Shown piece after piece: positions 1-11,321 of a stretch of 64,000 nt of DNA (within the stretch, counting starts at the first letter, position 1; every line of letters starts with the position of its first letter). The stretch comes from Plantago major. Taxonomy: Eukaryota > Streptophyta > Magnoliopsida > Lamiales > Plantaginaceae. Under the pieces are notes generated by a model that saw only the letters and a list, made by a program, of their open reading frames with translations, made no database searches and was not told the origin of the DNA. The DNA is taken from positions 17,820,667 through 17,884,666 of the forward strand of contig CM048842.1 in the NCBI GenBank assembly GCA_026545765.1, read 5' to 3'. The position numbers and the translations under genes are program-made.

Positions 1-529
1 AGTTATAAGTGTTTTCAGAATTTTAATTGGAAAATGCTATTTAGCTAGGATGATCCATTATGTTTACGTTTTACGTGCAAAAACAAAATAAATATGTGAA
101 AGATTTTTTTTGAACAATTAATAATTACATCTTTGAAAATAAATGTACTTGAAGTGAAAGTTCAAATCTATAATGTCTTTTTATTAAGTGGAATAATTGA
201 ATTAATGTCTTTTATTTATTTCTCATTCCTATTGAATCAAAATCAATTTTATTGGTCGAAATTCAATTAACAACTACTTTGGTTGGTTTCGATTTAAGAT
301 AGTAATAGAAGTCATACTACAAATACTTGTATATGATAAATGATTAAATGTTATGGATGGTATCCATTTTCAAAAAATAAGTAGAAGTATACTACTTTGC
401 ACTCTTATTTGAAATTATTGGTGAGGAAATTGAACATGAATTTCTTAATTACAATTTTGAGGAATTTCAATTTGAATTTATAGAAACAATCCCACACACA
501 ATTAATGAAGAAAAAGGGGAAAAATTCAT
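1..529. other. AT-rich intergenic flank, no gene seen
   Basis: I see no open frame of useful length, no RNA gene and no clear repeat structure in this stretch. It is the left flank of the retrotransposon array. Confidence 0.5.
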
Positions 530-940
530 TTTTGGTACTCTAGTGTGAGGCATCTCCAGTTTTGATCTAGAGTGGTGGGGTTCAATTAAGGTACTAATTC
601 TCGATAACTATTTACAATTAAGGTACTATCTTCATTTAGGAGTTGGGTTGCGCCATTCGCGCACATGTGAATATTAGACACCAAAAGATAACATGAAAAA
701 TTGGTGCGTTGAAAGATACGTGGACTTGATCCACTCACGCGTCACATTCTTTTTTTGTCGGATTCTTTTACGTAGGTTTCTTCATCAATTTTGTCTCAAT
801 CGACCTTATTTATTTTTTTGTTAATTGTACTTTGGACTAATTGGCACGCCTCACTTTCTAATTTACCATTAGTACCTTAGTTGTAGTTAGTTATTGATAA
901 TTAATCTTAATTGGACTCGACCACTCAAGAGTACCAAAAT
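530..940. mobile_element. MITE-like inverted-repeat element
   Basis: The left end (TTTGGTACTCTAGTGTG, from about 531) is matched in inverted orientation by the right end (CTCAAGAGTACCAAAA, ending about 939). The inner arms also pair: TCAATTAAGGTACTAATT near 592 against AGTACCTTAGTTG near 870 and TTAATTGGAC near 908. No coding capacity is visible. The terminal inverted repeats and the size of about 410 bp suit a non-autonomous DNA transposon. I could not fix a target-site duplication, so the family is not assigned. Confidence 0.5.
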
Positions 941-1154
941 CGGAAATGTCTCCTTTGAGTCTGAAAAATGGGTTTACCTAAAAACTATTACACTTAAATT
1001 ACAAATTTCACCATTAAAAGCGTACAATATACAACATGTTCATATTTTATCATTTATTTAATTTTTCAATAAGAGTACTGCGTGTCAATACTAAATGTAT
1101 GAAAGTACCTGGTGTGGAGGGACTAAGTGTCAAACATATATATATCAGCTGACA

Positions 1155-1340
1155 ACTACTCCCTCCTCTGTCATACTAAAAATGACATATTTGACTTTTA
1201 AGTAATTATCGAGATCAACTTTGACGACAAATTACTTACTTTATACATTAAAAAATATTTAACAAAATTATATTATGAAAGTACACTTCACTAACTTTCG
1301 GAATATAATTTTTATTAAATATTTTTCGTACATAAATTAG
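1155..1340. mobile_element. Possible truncated Stowaway-like MITE
   Basis: The stretch begins with CTACTCCCTCCTCTGTCATA, which resembles the ACTCCCTCCGT end common in plant MITEs. It continues with AT-rich sequence up to the Sirevirus LTR at 1349. No matching right end is seen before the LTR or after the array at 29379, so it is either truncated or only a chance likeness. Confidence 0.3.
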
Positions 1341-1348
1341 AAGTAATT

Positions 1349-2604
1349 GTTAGGAATATCTGTTAGTATTTTGATCACTCATCACATGTTCTTATCTTAG
1401 CCAGAAAGGTGATTAAGTACTCTTGGTTCACTTGAACATTGTAAAAGAGGAAATCACTGAGTATGATTAGTCTAGTAAATCTTGTATTAGGATTATAGGT
1501 CTCACGAGTGTAATTTTTATTTCGGAAGACCATGAAGATCAATCTAACAATGGAGCTTTTACGAAGATTAGAAGGCGAAGATTGCGAGATTTATGAAGAT
1601 ATCAAGGTTTAGTCTGACTCAGAAAGACTATGTCCTTAATCCTTTCTTAAGTGTATTTACTTACTTTTGAAATATGATTCTGGACACATGACATCATGAG
1701 TATGGAGCATGCAAGCCATCAGAAAGGCTCATGTATCCGTTGAAGACTACATGACAAGAAATAGTACAAGTGCATTAATTGCATCGGCAGAAAAGCTGCT
1801 GAAGCACAGTCCTCTCTGAGACATGAGACAAGGACTTCTGAGTACTCATTTCAAGATAAGTATTGACTGAATTTGAATTGTGTCTAACGAATATCATTCC
1901 AACAACTCTCAAATTCATCTATATATATCACACTTAGATCTTTGAAATACACACCTTAGAACGCTCTATCTTGCAAACTTACCATCAAGCAAAGTATTCT
2001 CTCAAGCACTCTACTACCCTTTCTGAAAGATTTATGTTGCTCGAAGAATCACTAGTAGTTCTAAGTTGTCCTGAACCTTAACAAGAGATTGTTGTTTGTA
2101 AAAGAGTTGAACTATCAGATACCCTTTCTAAACCTCATTCTCCAGAACGGACATCAATTACTTGGGTCAGTATAGAGCAGACTGCCATCCACTGAACAAG
2201 TGTATTAAGTAGTCTTGTTCTATTAGGCTCTCTGAAAACATAACTGAAAAGTTAAACGAGAAGCCTCTCTGACAAACCTTATAACCATCACCATCAAGGC
2301 GTGGAGTAGAGGAAGTACTTGATTTGGGAAATCAAGGAATAACTCCAAGGTTATCTGAGTAGAGGAAGTACTTAGCTCTAGGAGCTGGGGAATAACTCAG
2401 GGGAAACATTTGGTTGGGAACCATTTGTTTAGGAATCTTAGAATAGGATTATTGTAAGGTGACCTCAATTATCTGTTCTAGTGAATTCTAGGTCTCAGAA
2501 AGACCGAAGTGGATTAGTTGGAGGATTACGCCACCTCCAGATACCACTATATTTGTTGTGTCATTTACCTTTCTGTATTTACATTTCAACAAAGCACACA
2601 CACA
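1349..2604 (+). repeat. LTR1, 3'-truncated 5' LTR of copy A
   Basis: It begins TGTTAGGAATATCTGTTAG and aligns along its length with LTR2 and LTR3. A TATA-like run (ATCTATATATATCACAC) lies near 1918. The alignment to LTR2 stops at the CACACACA run near 2604 and resumes in the gag leader (GTGAAGGAACTTTGTCCC). About 240 bp covering the LTR end, the poly-C tract and the primer-binding site are therefore missing. Confidence 0.85.
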
Positions 2605-2664
2605 TAGTGAAGGAACTTTGTCCCTTTCTGAGGACTATATAATTTGTGTGTTAAGTGTGCAGGT

Positions 2665-5060
2665 ATGTCTCTGAGTGATGCACCCGTTCTGAAGCCAGAA
2701 AACTACGAGAAATGGAAGAACAACATGATGCTCCATCTGGAGGCCATTAGTGACGAGATGATCTATGTCATCAATGAAGGGCCTATCAAAATCAGACAAC
2801 TGAAACAAGTTACTGAGGTGTCTGATGGAAGAAAAGCCTCAGACAAGGAAGATGGAAGCGAGGATGCGGCTGCTAGTGATAGTGGTCGTGTTGCTCGTGG
2901 AAGCATTATGTATGAAGACAAGCCAAGAGAGCTCTGGACATCTGAAGATGCCAAGAGACACAGATTGGATGGTCAAGCTCGTAATATCATCATCAGATCG
3001 ACACCTGAGCACATACAATGTAAGCGTAGGGGTGCTAAAGCGGCGAAGTTGCACAGCGATTGATTGAAGAAATCATGCAGGCGAAAACCGAGGAAAACAA
3101 GTTGAAGTTCTTAAATTGAAGTTCCAAAACTTCAAACAAGGTCCCATGAAACTCTGGAAGAACTTGATTTCGTTTACTACTCTTATGAGTGATATGGCTG
3201 CACTTGGTGAATCTGAGATACTCCCGGAGAAAAGATTAAGACTATTGTGAAGTCTCAATCCTGTTGGAGCACACTAAATTATTTTATTTCAACGAGGATG
3301 CAAATATCACTCCGGTGAGCTCTTCTCTCATCTTGCTCTTGTAGACTATGAGACAACTCGGAGAGAACAAGCAGTTGAAAAGTTGCAAAGTGTTGCTCTA
3401 GTTTCTCAAGGTACTTACGAAAGAAGGATACGAAAGATGCATCTGAAGAAAATGCTCTTGCGATAAGACACATGAAGAAATTTGTGAGTCAAAGATTGAG
3501 AGAAGAAAAGCTAAAGAAAAGTGAAAAAGCATCTTAGCCCAAACTATCATCGATCTGAGAACATACAAATGAACAACTCTCTGAACACCCGATTCGGAAA
3601 GGTGTTAATCTTGAATCTGCGAAATAGGAAATGATATACCTTCTATTGTCAAAAGCTTTGGTCACTTCAAGAGAGATTGTCACCTTTAAACAAGCTCAAG
3701 GCGGTGACAAAAGAATGAAGAAATTTCAAGAAAAATCAAAGGGCCTTCTTGGTGAAGAAAGGAAGAAAATTCAAATTCAACTTGATGCTCTAGACATTGA
3801 GGCAGTTCGAAGATGGAGATTAGGATGACTCAAACCTACCATCACCGAATGTGTGGAATCACCCACGATGTAATCGACTTGACCTCGAAGAATGAAATGT
3901 GTGGAGTTCTTTGAGATTCTTTGGTCCGGACATCTCTAACATTGAAATATGTCTTATGGTGATGAGGTAACTAACAATTCACAATTTACGTACTATGAGT
4001 GATGATGGAATTGAGGATCTGGGTTGGTCAAGAGTGAATTGGATCGTTATGAGAAAGAATTTACGGAAGCCTGATCCAAAACCGAATTCTAGAGGAAAGC
4101 AAAGAAACTCTTGAAAAGAGGTTTGAGCTAACGAGTATCTGAGAACAAAACATTTGAAATAGCCTTTCTGAAAGCTTAGATATCGAGAATGAAAATTCTC
4201 AAACTAGCCTTGGATGAACTTAATAAGAAAATGATGAAGCGCTACGAGAATGAAGAACTCAGAAAGAAAGAGATATCCTTCCAATCTTATGCAAAGGCTA
4301 GTGACACTCTCACTGAGGTTCAATCCTATCTGAGAGATCCCTCTGAGAAAGGTGGACTTGGACTTGATGAACAATCAAGTAATTCATCTCCTCTTAAGAA
4401 GAGTGATGGAAGGTTGACCTTTGTAAAAAGTCAACTGAATGATTCTTCAACCACCTATAGCATTGGTCAGAAAGCTAGGGTAGTTGACAAAGGAAAAGGA
4501 TTTGCAACCCAGCCTTTGAAAGAAAAACAAGTTCACAAGAAACATGTGGATAAGGTTTCTGAAAAGAAACACAACCCTCGGATGCAACCATCCATTCTTT
4601 GCATTACTAGGAAGGAAGAATTCTTGGAATAGGCAAATTCTCTCTTGAACCATTTATGAAAATAAAGATGGCGCATAAACTAGTAAGGCTTGAAGAGCAC
4701 ATTGAGAAAGCGAAAGGTGTTGAAATGGCATTGGCTATCATGCTATTGGAAAGGTCATACGCAACAATATAAGGAAGGACAAGAACAATGGCATAAAGGC
4801 GATATTACATAGCAATAAGCGAAGTGGAAGAAATCTCAAGCCATTGAAAAAGCTGAATGCGAGCTAGAAGGAACACAGTCGGAAGGCTAAGTTTCTTTGA
4901 AAAGCAACCCAGAAACCAGGTCCGAGAAAGCACCAAAGGAACACCTAGAAACACCCAAGAAGGAAGATTGAGATCAAAATTGCGATTTTATTGCATCTCC
5001 TTGATCAAGTTAGACAAAAACAAACTCCCGAAATTCACTAAAATGTGGATTCCTACTAGA
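2665..5060 (+). pseudogene. gag: gag of Sirevirus copy A, broken
   Basis: Gag forms the virus-like particle that packages element RNA. The start ATG at 2665 opens a clean stretch containing NYEKWKNNMMLHLEAISDE, a Copia Gag N-terminal pattern, followed by an acidic Asp/Glu/Ser-rich run. The matching copy B region holds a long heptad-rich coiled coil, and here it is recognisable near 4189-4300 (LALDELNKKMMKRYENEE). The frame closes at 3061 and many more stops and shifts follow, mostly where copy B reads CAG or CTG. I do not see a convincing CCHC zinc knuckle in either copy, possibly because of those lesions. The C-terminal limit is uncertain. Confidence 0.7.
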
Positions 5061-5079
5061 AGAATGTTTAGTCTAAGTG

Positions 5080-8000
5080 GTTCTATCTACGGCAAGAACC
5101 TAACTCCTGTTTCTGTTTTTGAAGCGCCTCTTGGACTAAGGCTCGATGGTTATTTGATAGTGGATCACGGAAAGCACATGAGAAGACAAAGCAAATCTAG
5201 TCGACTACAAAGCTTGCAACCTTTGGACGGACATCCATTCTTTGGAGGAGAATTAAATCCCTCTCTGGGATCTGGCAATGTCAAATTAGGATCATTAACA
5301 ATCACTGGCGTATTACATGTTAAAGGTTTGAAATATAATCTATTTAGCATGAGCGGTTTGCGAAAGGATTCCTTTGAAATTCAAAGCAAAGTATTGCAAA
5401 CTTATAGACAATGAGTCAAGCGAATGTCTTGGTTGCTCGGCGGAAAGGTAGTCTTTATGTTTTGGCGATTGGGCATCTGCCACAAGCGAAGAATGTCTCA
5501 TGGTGAGTCAATCAGGTCACCGGAAAAGCCTTGGTTATGGCACAAAAGAATGAGTCACTTGAATTTCAAAACTACGAACAAACTTGCGAAAGAGTTAGTG
5601 GTTGGTCTTCCCAAAACATCTTTCGAAAGGATGGTATCTACGTGCACTTTGTCGGATGGAAACAATCCAAGATCTCTTTCAAACCAAACCGGACACTCTA
5701 GTGTTAGACCACTGCAACTATTACACATGGATCTTTTGAATCATCCGTAACTAGTTATCTTTGGAAAGAAGTATGAATGCAGTTGTTGTAGATGACTTCT
5801 CAAGATTCACTTGGGTTGTCTTTCTGAAGCACAAATCTGATGCTTGGGTAGAGATACCAAATTTGCTGAATAAGCTTGAAGTCATGAAAGATGACAAAGT
5901 ATCTGCAATCAGAACAGACCATGGTACTAAGTTTGTCAACCAGTACATAAAGGAGTTTTGTACCAGCAAAGGTATACAACACCAACTTTCCTCTGTAAGA
6001 ACACCACAACAAAATGATGTTGCATAAAGGAAAAATAGAACCCTTAAAGAAGCAGTAAGGACAATGCTAGCTGACACTGAAATAAGTGAAGTTTATTGGG
6101 TTGAGGCTATGAACACAGCATGCTACACTCAGAACAGATGTTTGATAAACAAACACCATGACAAGACCCCATATGAACTCTTGGTTGGTAGACCCCCTAA
6201 TATCAAACATCTGAAAGTATTTGGTTGTAGATGTTTTGTTCTTAACAATGGAAAAGAGTATCTAAGAACATTTCAACCAAAGGCAGATGAAGGTGTGTTT
6301 CTTGGTTATTCTATGAATAGCAAAGCATACAGAGTTTACAACAAAAGAACAAAGAAGATTGAAGACTCAGTTCATGTTGTATTCTATGAAGGAAGTAAGA
6401 AAACACCCCTTGCTGATGAACTCTCAGAAAGGTTCAAGGAACTAATGATAAAGGATTCTGAAGAAGAACCCTCAGAAAGGAAAAACATCATTGTGGAAAG
6501 TGAGGATGACTCTGACGAAGAAAAGCATGAAATGCCTAGTAACAACCAGATGATTCTCAGACATGATGAAGAATTTCCTATGAGAATTCCAAAAATGGAA
6601 ACTGAAGATGTTCATCAGAGAGCTAACTCTGGAAATGACCTCTCTGACAGGCATGTCCCATAAAGCTCTCACACTGAGCAAGTGTCAGACATTAACCGCC
6701 CCTCTGAGGTGCAACATGTCACAGATACTGAAGAAGTATCAAGTCATAATCATAGTGATTCACATTCAGATCACATAGATGTTGACCCTACTAGCCCTAA
6801 ACCCATAATGAAATGGATCAAGGATCATCCTGCAAAAGATGTGATTGGACCAATCAATCAAGGTGTTAGGACTAGGAGAGCCATAGCTGAAAATGCTAAC
6901 TCTCTCTTTGGATGTTTCATCTCAAACATTGAACCTAAAACTGTAGAAGAAGCATTAAGATACCAAGACTGGATCTCTGCAATGCAAGAAGAGTTGGATC
7001 AGTTTGAAAGAAACAAAGTCTGGAAACTAGTTCCATTTGTAGAAGGAATATCTGTGATTGGAACTAAGTGGGTTTTCAGAAACAAGATGAATGAATCTGG
7101 TGAAATAACCAGAAACAAAGCAAGGTTGGTTGACAAGGGATTCACCCAGACTGAAGGTTTAGATTTTGATGAGTCATATGCACGGTTGCGATTGGATGCA
7201 ATAAGACTCTTTCTGCCTTTGACTCATAAAGACTTTAAAGTTTATCGGATGGATGTCAAGAGTGCATTCTTGAATGGTGAACTTCTTTGAGGAAGTCTAT
7301 GTTGAACAACCACACAGCTTTGAAGTTTCCTCATAAAGTAGAATGGTCTATAAACTAGAAAGCTCTATATGGTGAAGCAGGCTTGAGAGCATGGTATGAC
7401 ACTTTGGCCAAACACCTTCTGGAAAGTGGTTTCAAGAAACATGAAGTTGATAAAACTTTATTTACTTTAAATCATGATGGGAAACTACTCTTAGTTCAAG
7501 TATATGTTGATGACATTATATTTGGATCTAAGGACAAGCAACTTTGTGATGACTTTGCAAATCTCATGAAAAGTAAGTTTGAGATGAGCATGATGGGAGA
7601 ATTGAACTATTTCCTAGGATTGCAAGTCAAGCAACTCGATGATGGAATATTCATCAGTCAGACAAAGTATCTGCAGACATGCTCACAAAGTTCAATCTTA
7701 AGCCTACGAAAAGAATGCTAAGATACCTATGAGCATAGGAACGAGATGACCTATCTTGAATCGGATAAGAGTGTTGATGAACACAAGTATAGGAAATTGA
7801 TAGGTTCACTACTTTACCTTCTTTATGACGGGCACGATATTCAATATGCGGTTGGTGTGTGTGCTAGATTTTAAACAAATCGATGCAATCACACTACAAC
7901 ATTGCTATGAAAATATTAAGGTATGTGAAAGTACGATAGATGTAGGTTTGTGGTATCCTAAAGAAAGTGGATTGAGTTTGGTGTTACTCGGATGCTAATT

Positions 8001-8434
8001 ATCTTTGGATCAATGCTTGATAGGAAAAGCACCTCGGGAACTTGTGGGTTTAGAACTAGACTTATCTCATGGTTTAGCAAGAAGCAAAACTCAATTGCAA
8101 CTTCTACCACAGAAATGAATATATTCTTTGGTTGTTGTGCAACACAAATTACGTGGATTCAACAACCTTTCGAGAGACTATGGACTCGATGAAGAAAACT
8201 CCATTTTCGGTGATAACACAAGTGCTATAGCAATCACACGAACCCCAAGTTCCATGCGAACAAAGCACATTGATGTTAGACACCACTTCATCACGAGACC
8301 ATTTTGAGAAAGCGATATAGAGATACTCAAGATTGTACGGAAGACCAACTTGCGGATATCTTCAGAGCCCCTACAAGAAAGCGGTTCTTGACCTTAAGTC
8401 ATAATCTTGGATTAATGGAGATGCCTAAGGACTG
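5080..8434 (+). pseudogene. pol: pol of Sirevirus copy A, broken
   Basis: The domains are in Copia order. A degraded protease lies near 5140 (WLFDSG-type motif, now out of frame). A GAG-pre-integrase block follows near 5530 (LWHKRMSHLNF). The integrase core has the first Asp in LHMDL near 5725, the second in RTDHGT near 5918 and a PQQN motif near 6008. A TAA replaces the codon after GVA where the catalytic Glu region begins (6025-6027). The RT shows [22 protein letters not shown] and YVDDIIFGS (near 7504). RNase H fragments end with LMEMPKD and a stop at 8432-8434. Long clean stretches (6064-7290, 7383-7721) alternate with heavily broken ones. Confidence 0.8.
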
Positions 8435-9327
8435 AAAAATGTCACGAATCTCTAAAGTCTGAGTAAGTGAGGTAGAAAAAGTAGGCCTCTCGGGACATGT
8501 TCTCGAGAAAGCCGAGTTGATAAGAAGTGATGCAAAGGTTTACGGTAGCAACACTCGGAAAGGCAAAACATTTACGCAGCGGGTATCCGAGAAGGCAAAG
8601 GTTGGTACACACTCAGTAAGTAAATAAGACTAGAACTTACTTACTGAGAGTGGGTCAAATACATTCAAACGACTGAAGCTTCTAACACTTGAATTCAGAA
8701 AGCTATTTAGTCATAAAGAGAAAAGGCACACAAAGCCCGAAAAGTATAAGTTCTAAAAGTCAAACATGTCCAATGTCTCGTATTTTTGCCATTTTTATGA
8801 TAAACAATATAAAGATAAGGACTTGACACTCAGAATGATAAGTTCAAACGATTGAGTGTTCTTACTCTTTACTAAGTGACATAATGGATGTAACTTGTTA
8901 AAAATCCATCAAGTCGGCACAATACCATTTGTTGATTGATATCATTACAAGATATTCAATATAAGCCCTTGATGAATAAACGTTTGATCTCAACGGTTGA
9001 GATTAAAACAAAGCAAGTAATGTCTGTTGAGAAATGCAGACATGGCCCACTACGCATTTAATGAAGTACAAAGGACGTACCACGCCTATGCAGATACAAA
9101 GACACGCATTCATATTCAGTTGTCTGCTATATATATAGGATTTGGGCAAAAGACAAACACTTTTACCAATTCCGAAATTTCAAACTTGCATCAAAACAGC
9201 AAAATCTCTGCAAAACCCCCTCTGCAAACTCAACGTTTTGTGCTTAGTCTTCTGAAAAGACAGACTAATCTCGATTAATTGTGCAAAATTCATCTGAAAA
9301 ACACTCACTCAAAACTCTATATAAGAG
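8435..9327 (+). other. Spacer between pol and ORF3, copy A
   Basis: About 0.9 kb of non-coding sequence is colinear with 21441-22362 in copy B. It includes a TATA-like run (GCTATATATATAGG, about 9126-9139) roughly 190 bp before the ORF3 start. The part around 8440-8620 differs from copy B almost only at CAG/CTG sites. Confidence 0.6.
9127..9139 (+). promoter_or_regulatory. Possible internal TATA box for ORF3, copy A
   Basis: The run CTATATATATAGG sits about 190 bp upstream of the ORF3 ATG, outside the LTR, and is conserved in copy B (22152-22162). A plant TATA box usually lies 25-35 bp before the transcription start. That would leave a 5' leader of about 150 nt. Position and conservation are the only evidence. 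Confidence 0.35.
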
Positions 9328-10880
9328 ATGGCACCCAAGAAGATGACCACCAAGAACCCTAAGGCCGCATCATCTACTCCTGCTGAAAAGCAAGGAGGAA
9401 AGGAACAAGGTGTTGATTAAGCATATACAGGAAAGTTCACCCCATTTGGAACCCTAACCACAAAGCAATTGGGGAGCTTTTACGGTGAAGAGGTATGTAC
9501 CGGCGGTTATACTTGAGACCATAAAGGAAAGCTGATATTGGGGATCTTTGAAGAATTCCCATATCTACAAGCTTCTATCTGCTTGCACCAGTGGACTATC
9601 CACCTTTGGATGTCTTGGAGTTCTATAACAACTCCAAAATCTTCACAAAGGTTGTGAATGATGAAGAAGAAATATATCGGTTGAAGTCGAAGGACAAGAA
9701 ATTGTTCTAGGCGCAAGACTTTCTGCAAGATATTCGATTGAAAATCGAGAACAATTGAAGACATCAACATCGAGGACACTTCCATGATTCAAGGCGTCGA
9801 AGAGCTATTTGAAGCAATCCGGTTAGAAAATGCAAAGGGTTGTCCGGAGACTTTGTTACGAAAGCCATCGAGCTGGTCATCTCGAAAAAAGCTGAGTACT
9901 TTAGCTCTTATTACAGTCCGTTGCTTTGATGGCAACAAAGGTGGAGTAGACGGATAAGCATGGAGAGATGGATGATGATGCATCTTACGAACAAGAAGCA
10001 TGAAGGCGAAACCCACTTCAATTGGAAATGCGCCTTGACAAATTCTTTGGACATATTGAGAATTTGAGCCCAAAATCATCAATGGCCTTCTTGAGCAAAG
10101 GCCAATATGCACTTTGGTCTTAGAATCTGTTACATTCTAGAAACAATGGGAATCACTCTCAGAGAGAAACAAGAAATCCCAGTCACCAACTCCCTTTTCA
10201 GACACGCCTTTGAAGAATAGGAGAAACTTCTTTGCTTTCGAGCACTTTTCGGAAAAGCGGAAGAAGAAAGCACGACAAGGTGAGGAGGTCTACAGCAAGC
10301 CCAAGCTAAACCTCCAGTTGCCAAGAGAAAGAGGACTCAAAGCAAAGAGCCTCCAAGTCCCTAAGCAGCACTGGAACAACCTTACAGAGCAAGGTCTCGA
10401 GAAGATGTTGGGCCTTGAAAGGAAACTCGAATGCCCCAAGAATCTGAACGGGCTGCTCCAGAACTCTCCGGAGATGATAGAAATATCATAGATGGAGTGC
10501 GCACCAACACAGGATAGTGATTACGAGGATGATAAAGTACTTGCAAAAGTACTCAAAAGATTCAAGTATGAGACCCATGGAGGAGCATCAAGCTCGGCTC
10601 TTGAAATCAAGAGCCCCTACGCTTGGAGGAAGAAGAAGGCACAGGTGAGAAAGATAGAATCTTTGGAATATCCGACATTGCTTCCACATTCACAATGCCA
10701 CTAATGTTCTTTGAAGAAAATCTTGTTTTAACAGTTCCTCGGCCTTCGAGAAAGCTCAACTCTCTCGAAGGGATCAAAGCTGAGATAGAGACTCGAATGA
10801 TCTGCAGAGGAGAACAACAATGAGCACGAGAGGCGTGGAATCACCACAAGTCGATAGATCAATGATCAACGACTCTATTC

Positions 10881-10953
10881 GTAGCAAAAGTAGTTGTATC
10901 TAACATCGACATTAAAATGTTAACTTGTTACTCATAAGCTGCATTTGTTACAG
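10881..10953 (+). other. ORF3 intron 1, copy A
   Basis: It starts GTAGCAAAAG and ends TTTGTTACAG. Copy B has the same intron at 23952-24029. The exon end reads ATTC here and ATTCAG in copy B, a difference at a CAG site. Phase 0. Confidence 0.7.
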
Positions 10954-11058
10954 GCCAACATGGAGACACACCTTCAGGAGGAAGATAATTTGTCCACCCC
11001 ACTGAATGAAAAAGAGGTTTCTCCAACCTCAGAACAACAAGAAGAGCCTGTCCTACAG

Positions 11059-11142
11059 GTAGTTCAGTTATCTCTGAATAAGAAATAACTTGCTTGAAAT
11101 ATTCATATCTTGTGTTCTAAATTCTTTTTGTCTCTTATTTAG
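11059..11142 (+). other. ORF3 intron 2, copy A
   Basis: It runs from CAG/GTAGTTCAG to CTCTTATTTAG/GCT, AT-rich, 84 bp, phase 0, and is shared with copy B. Confidence 0.75.
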
Positions 11143-11244
11143 GCTCCAACTGAGGAAGTAGTGGTGGTGGAACCAACACCTCAAGAGATTCCAGAAGCTG
11201 AAAAGCTTTCTGAGGAAGCATTTACTGAGCCTTCTGCTGAGAAG

Positions 11245-11321
11245 GTAAGTAATCAGTAATAGACTCCTTCAAGAATGCTCTGGAAAACCCACTACTAAAT
11301 CTTTTATGTTTGTTCTTACAG
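11245..11321 (+). other. ORF3 intron 3, copy A
   Basis: It runs from GAGAAG/GTAAGTAATC to TTTGTTCTTACAG/GCT, 77 bp, phase 0, with a branch-point-like CTACTAAAT upstream of the acceptor. It is shared with copy B. Confidence 0.8.

Noticed and set aside
9507..10324. Minus-strand frames within ORF3 of copy A
   Set aside because: They are antisense shadows of ORF3 exon 1; copy B has the matching shadows at 22873-23630.
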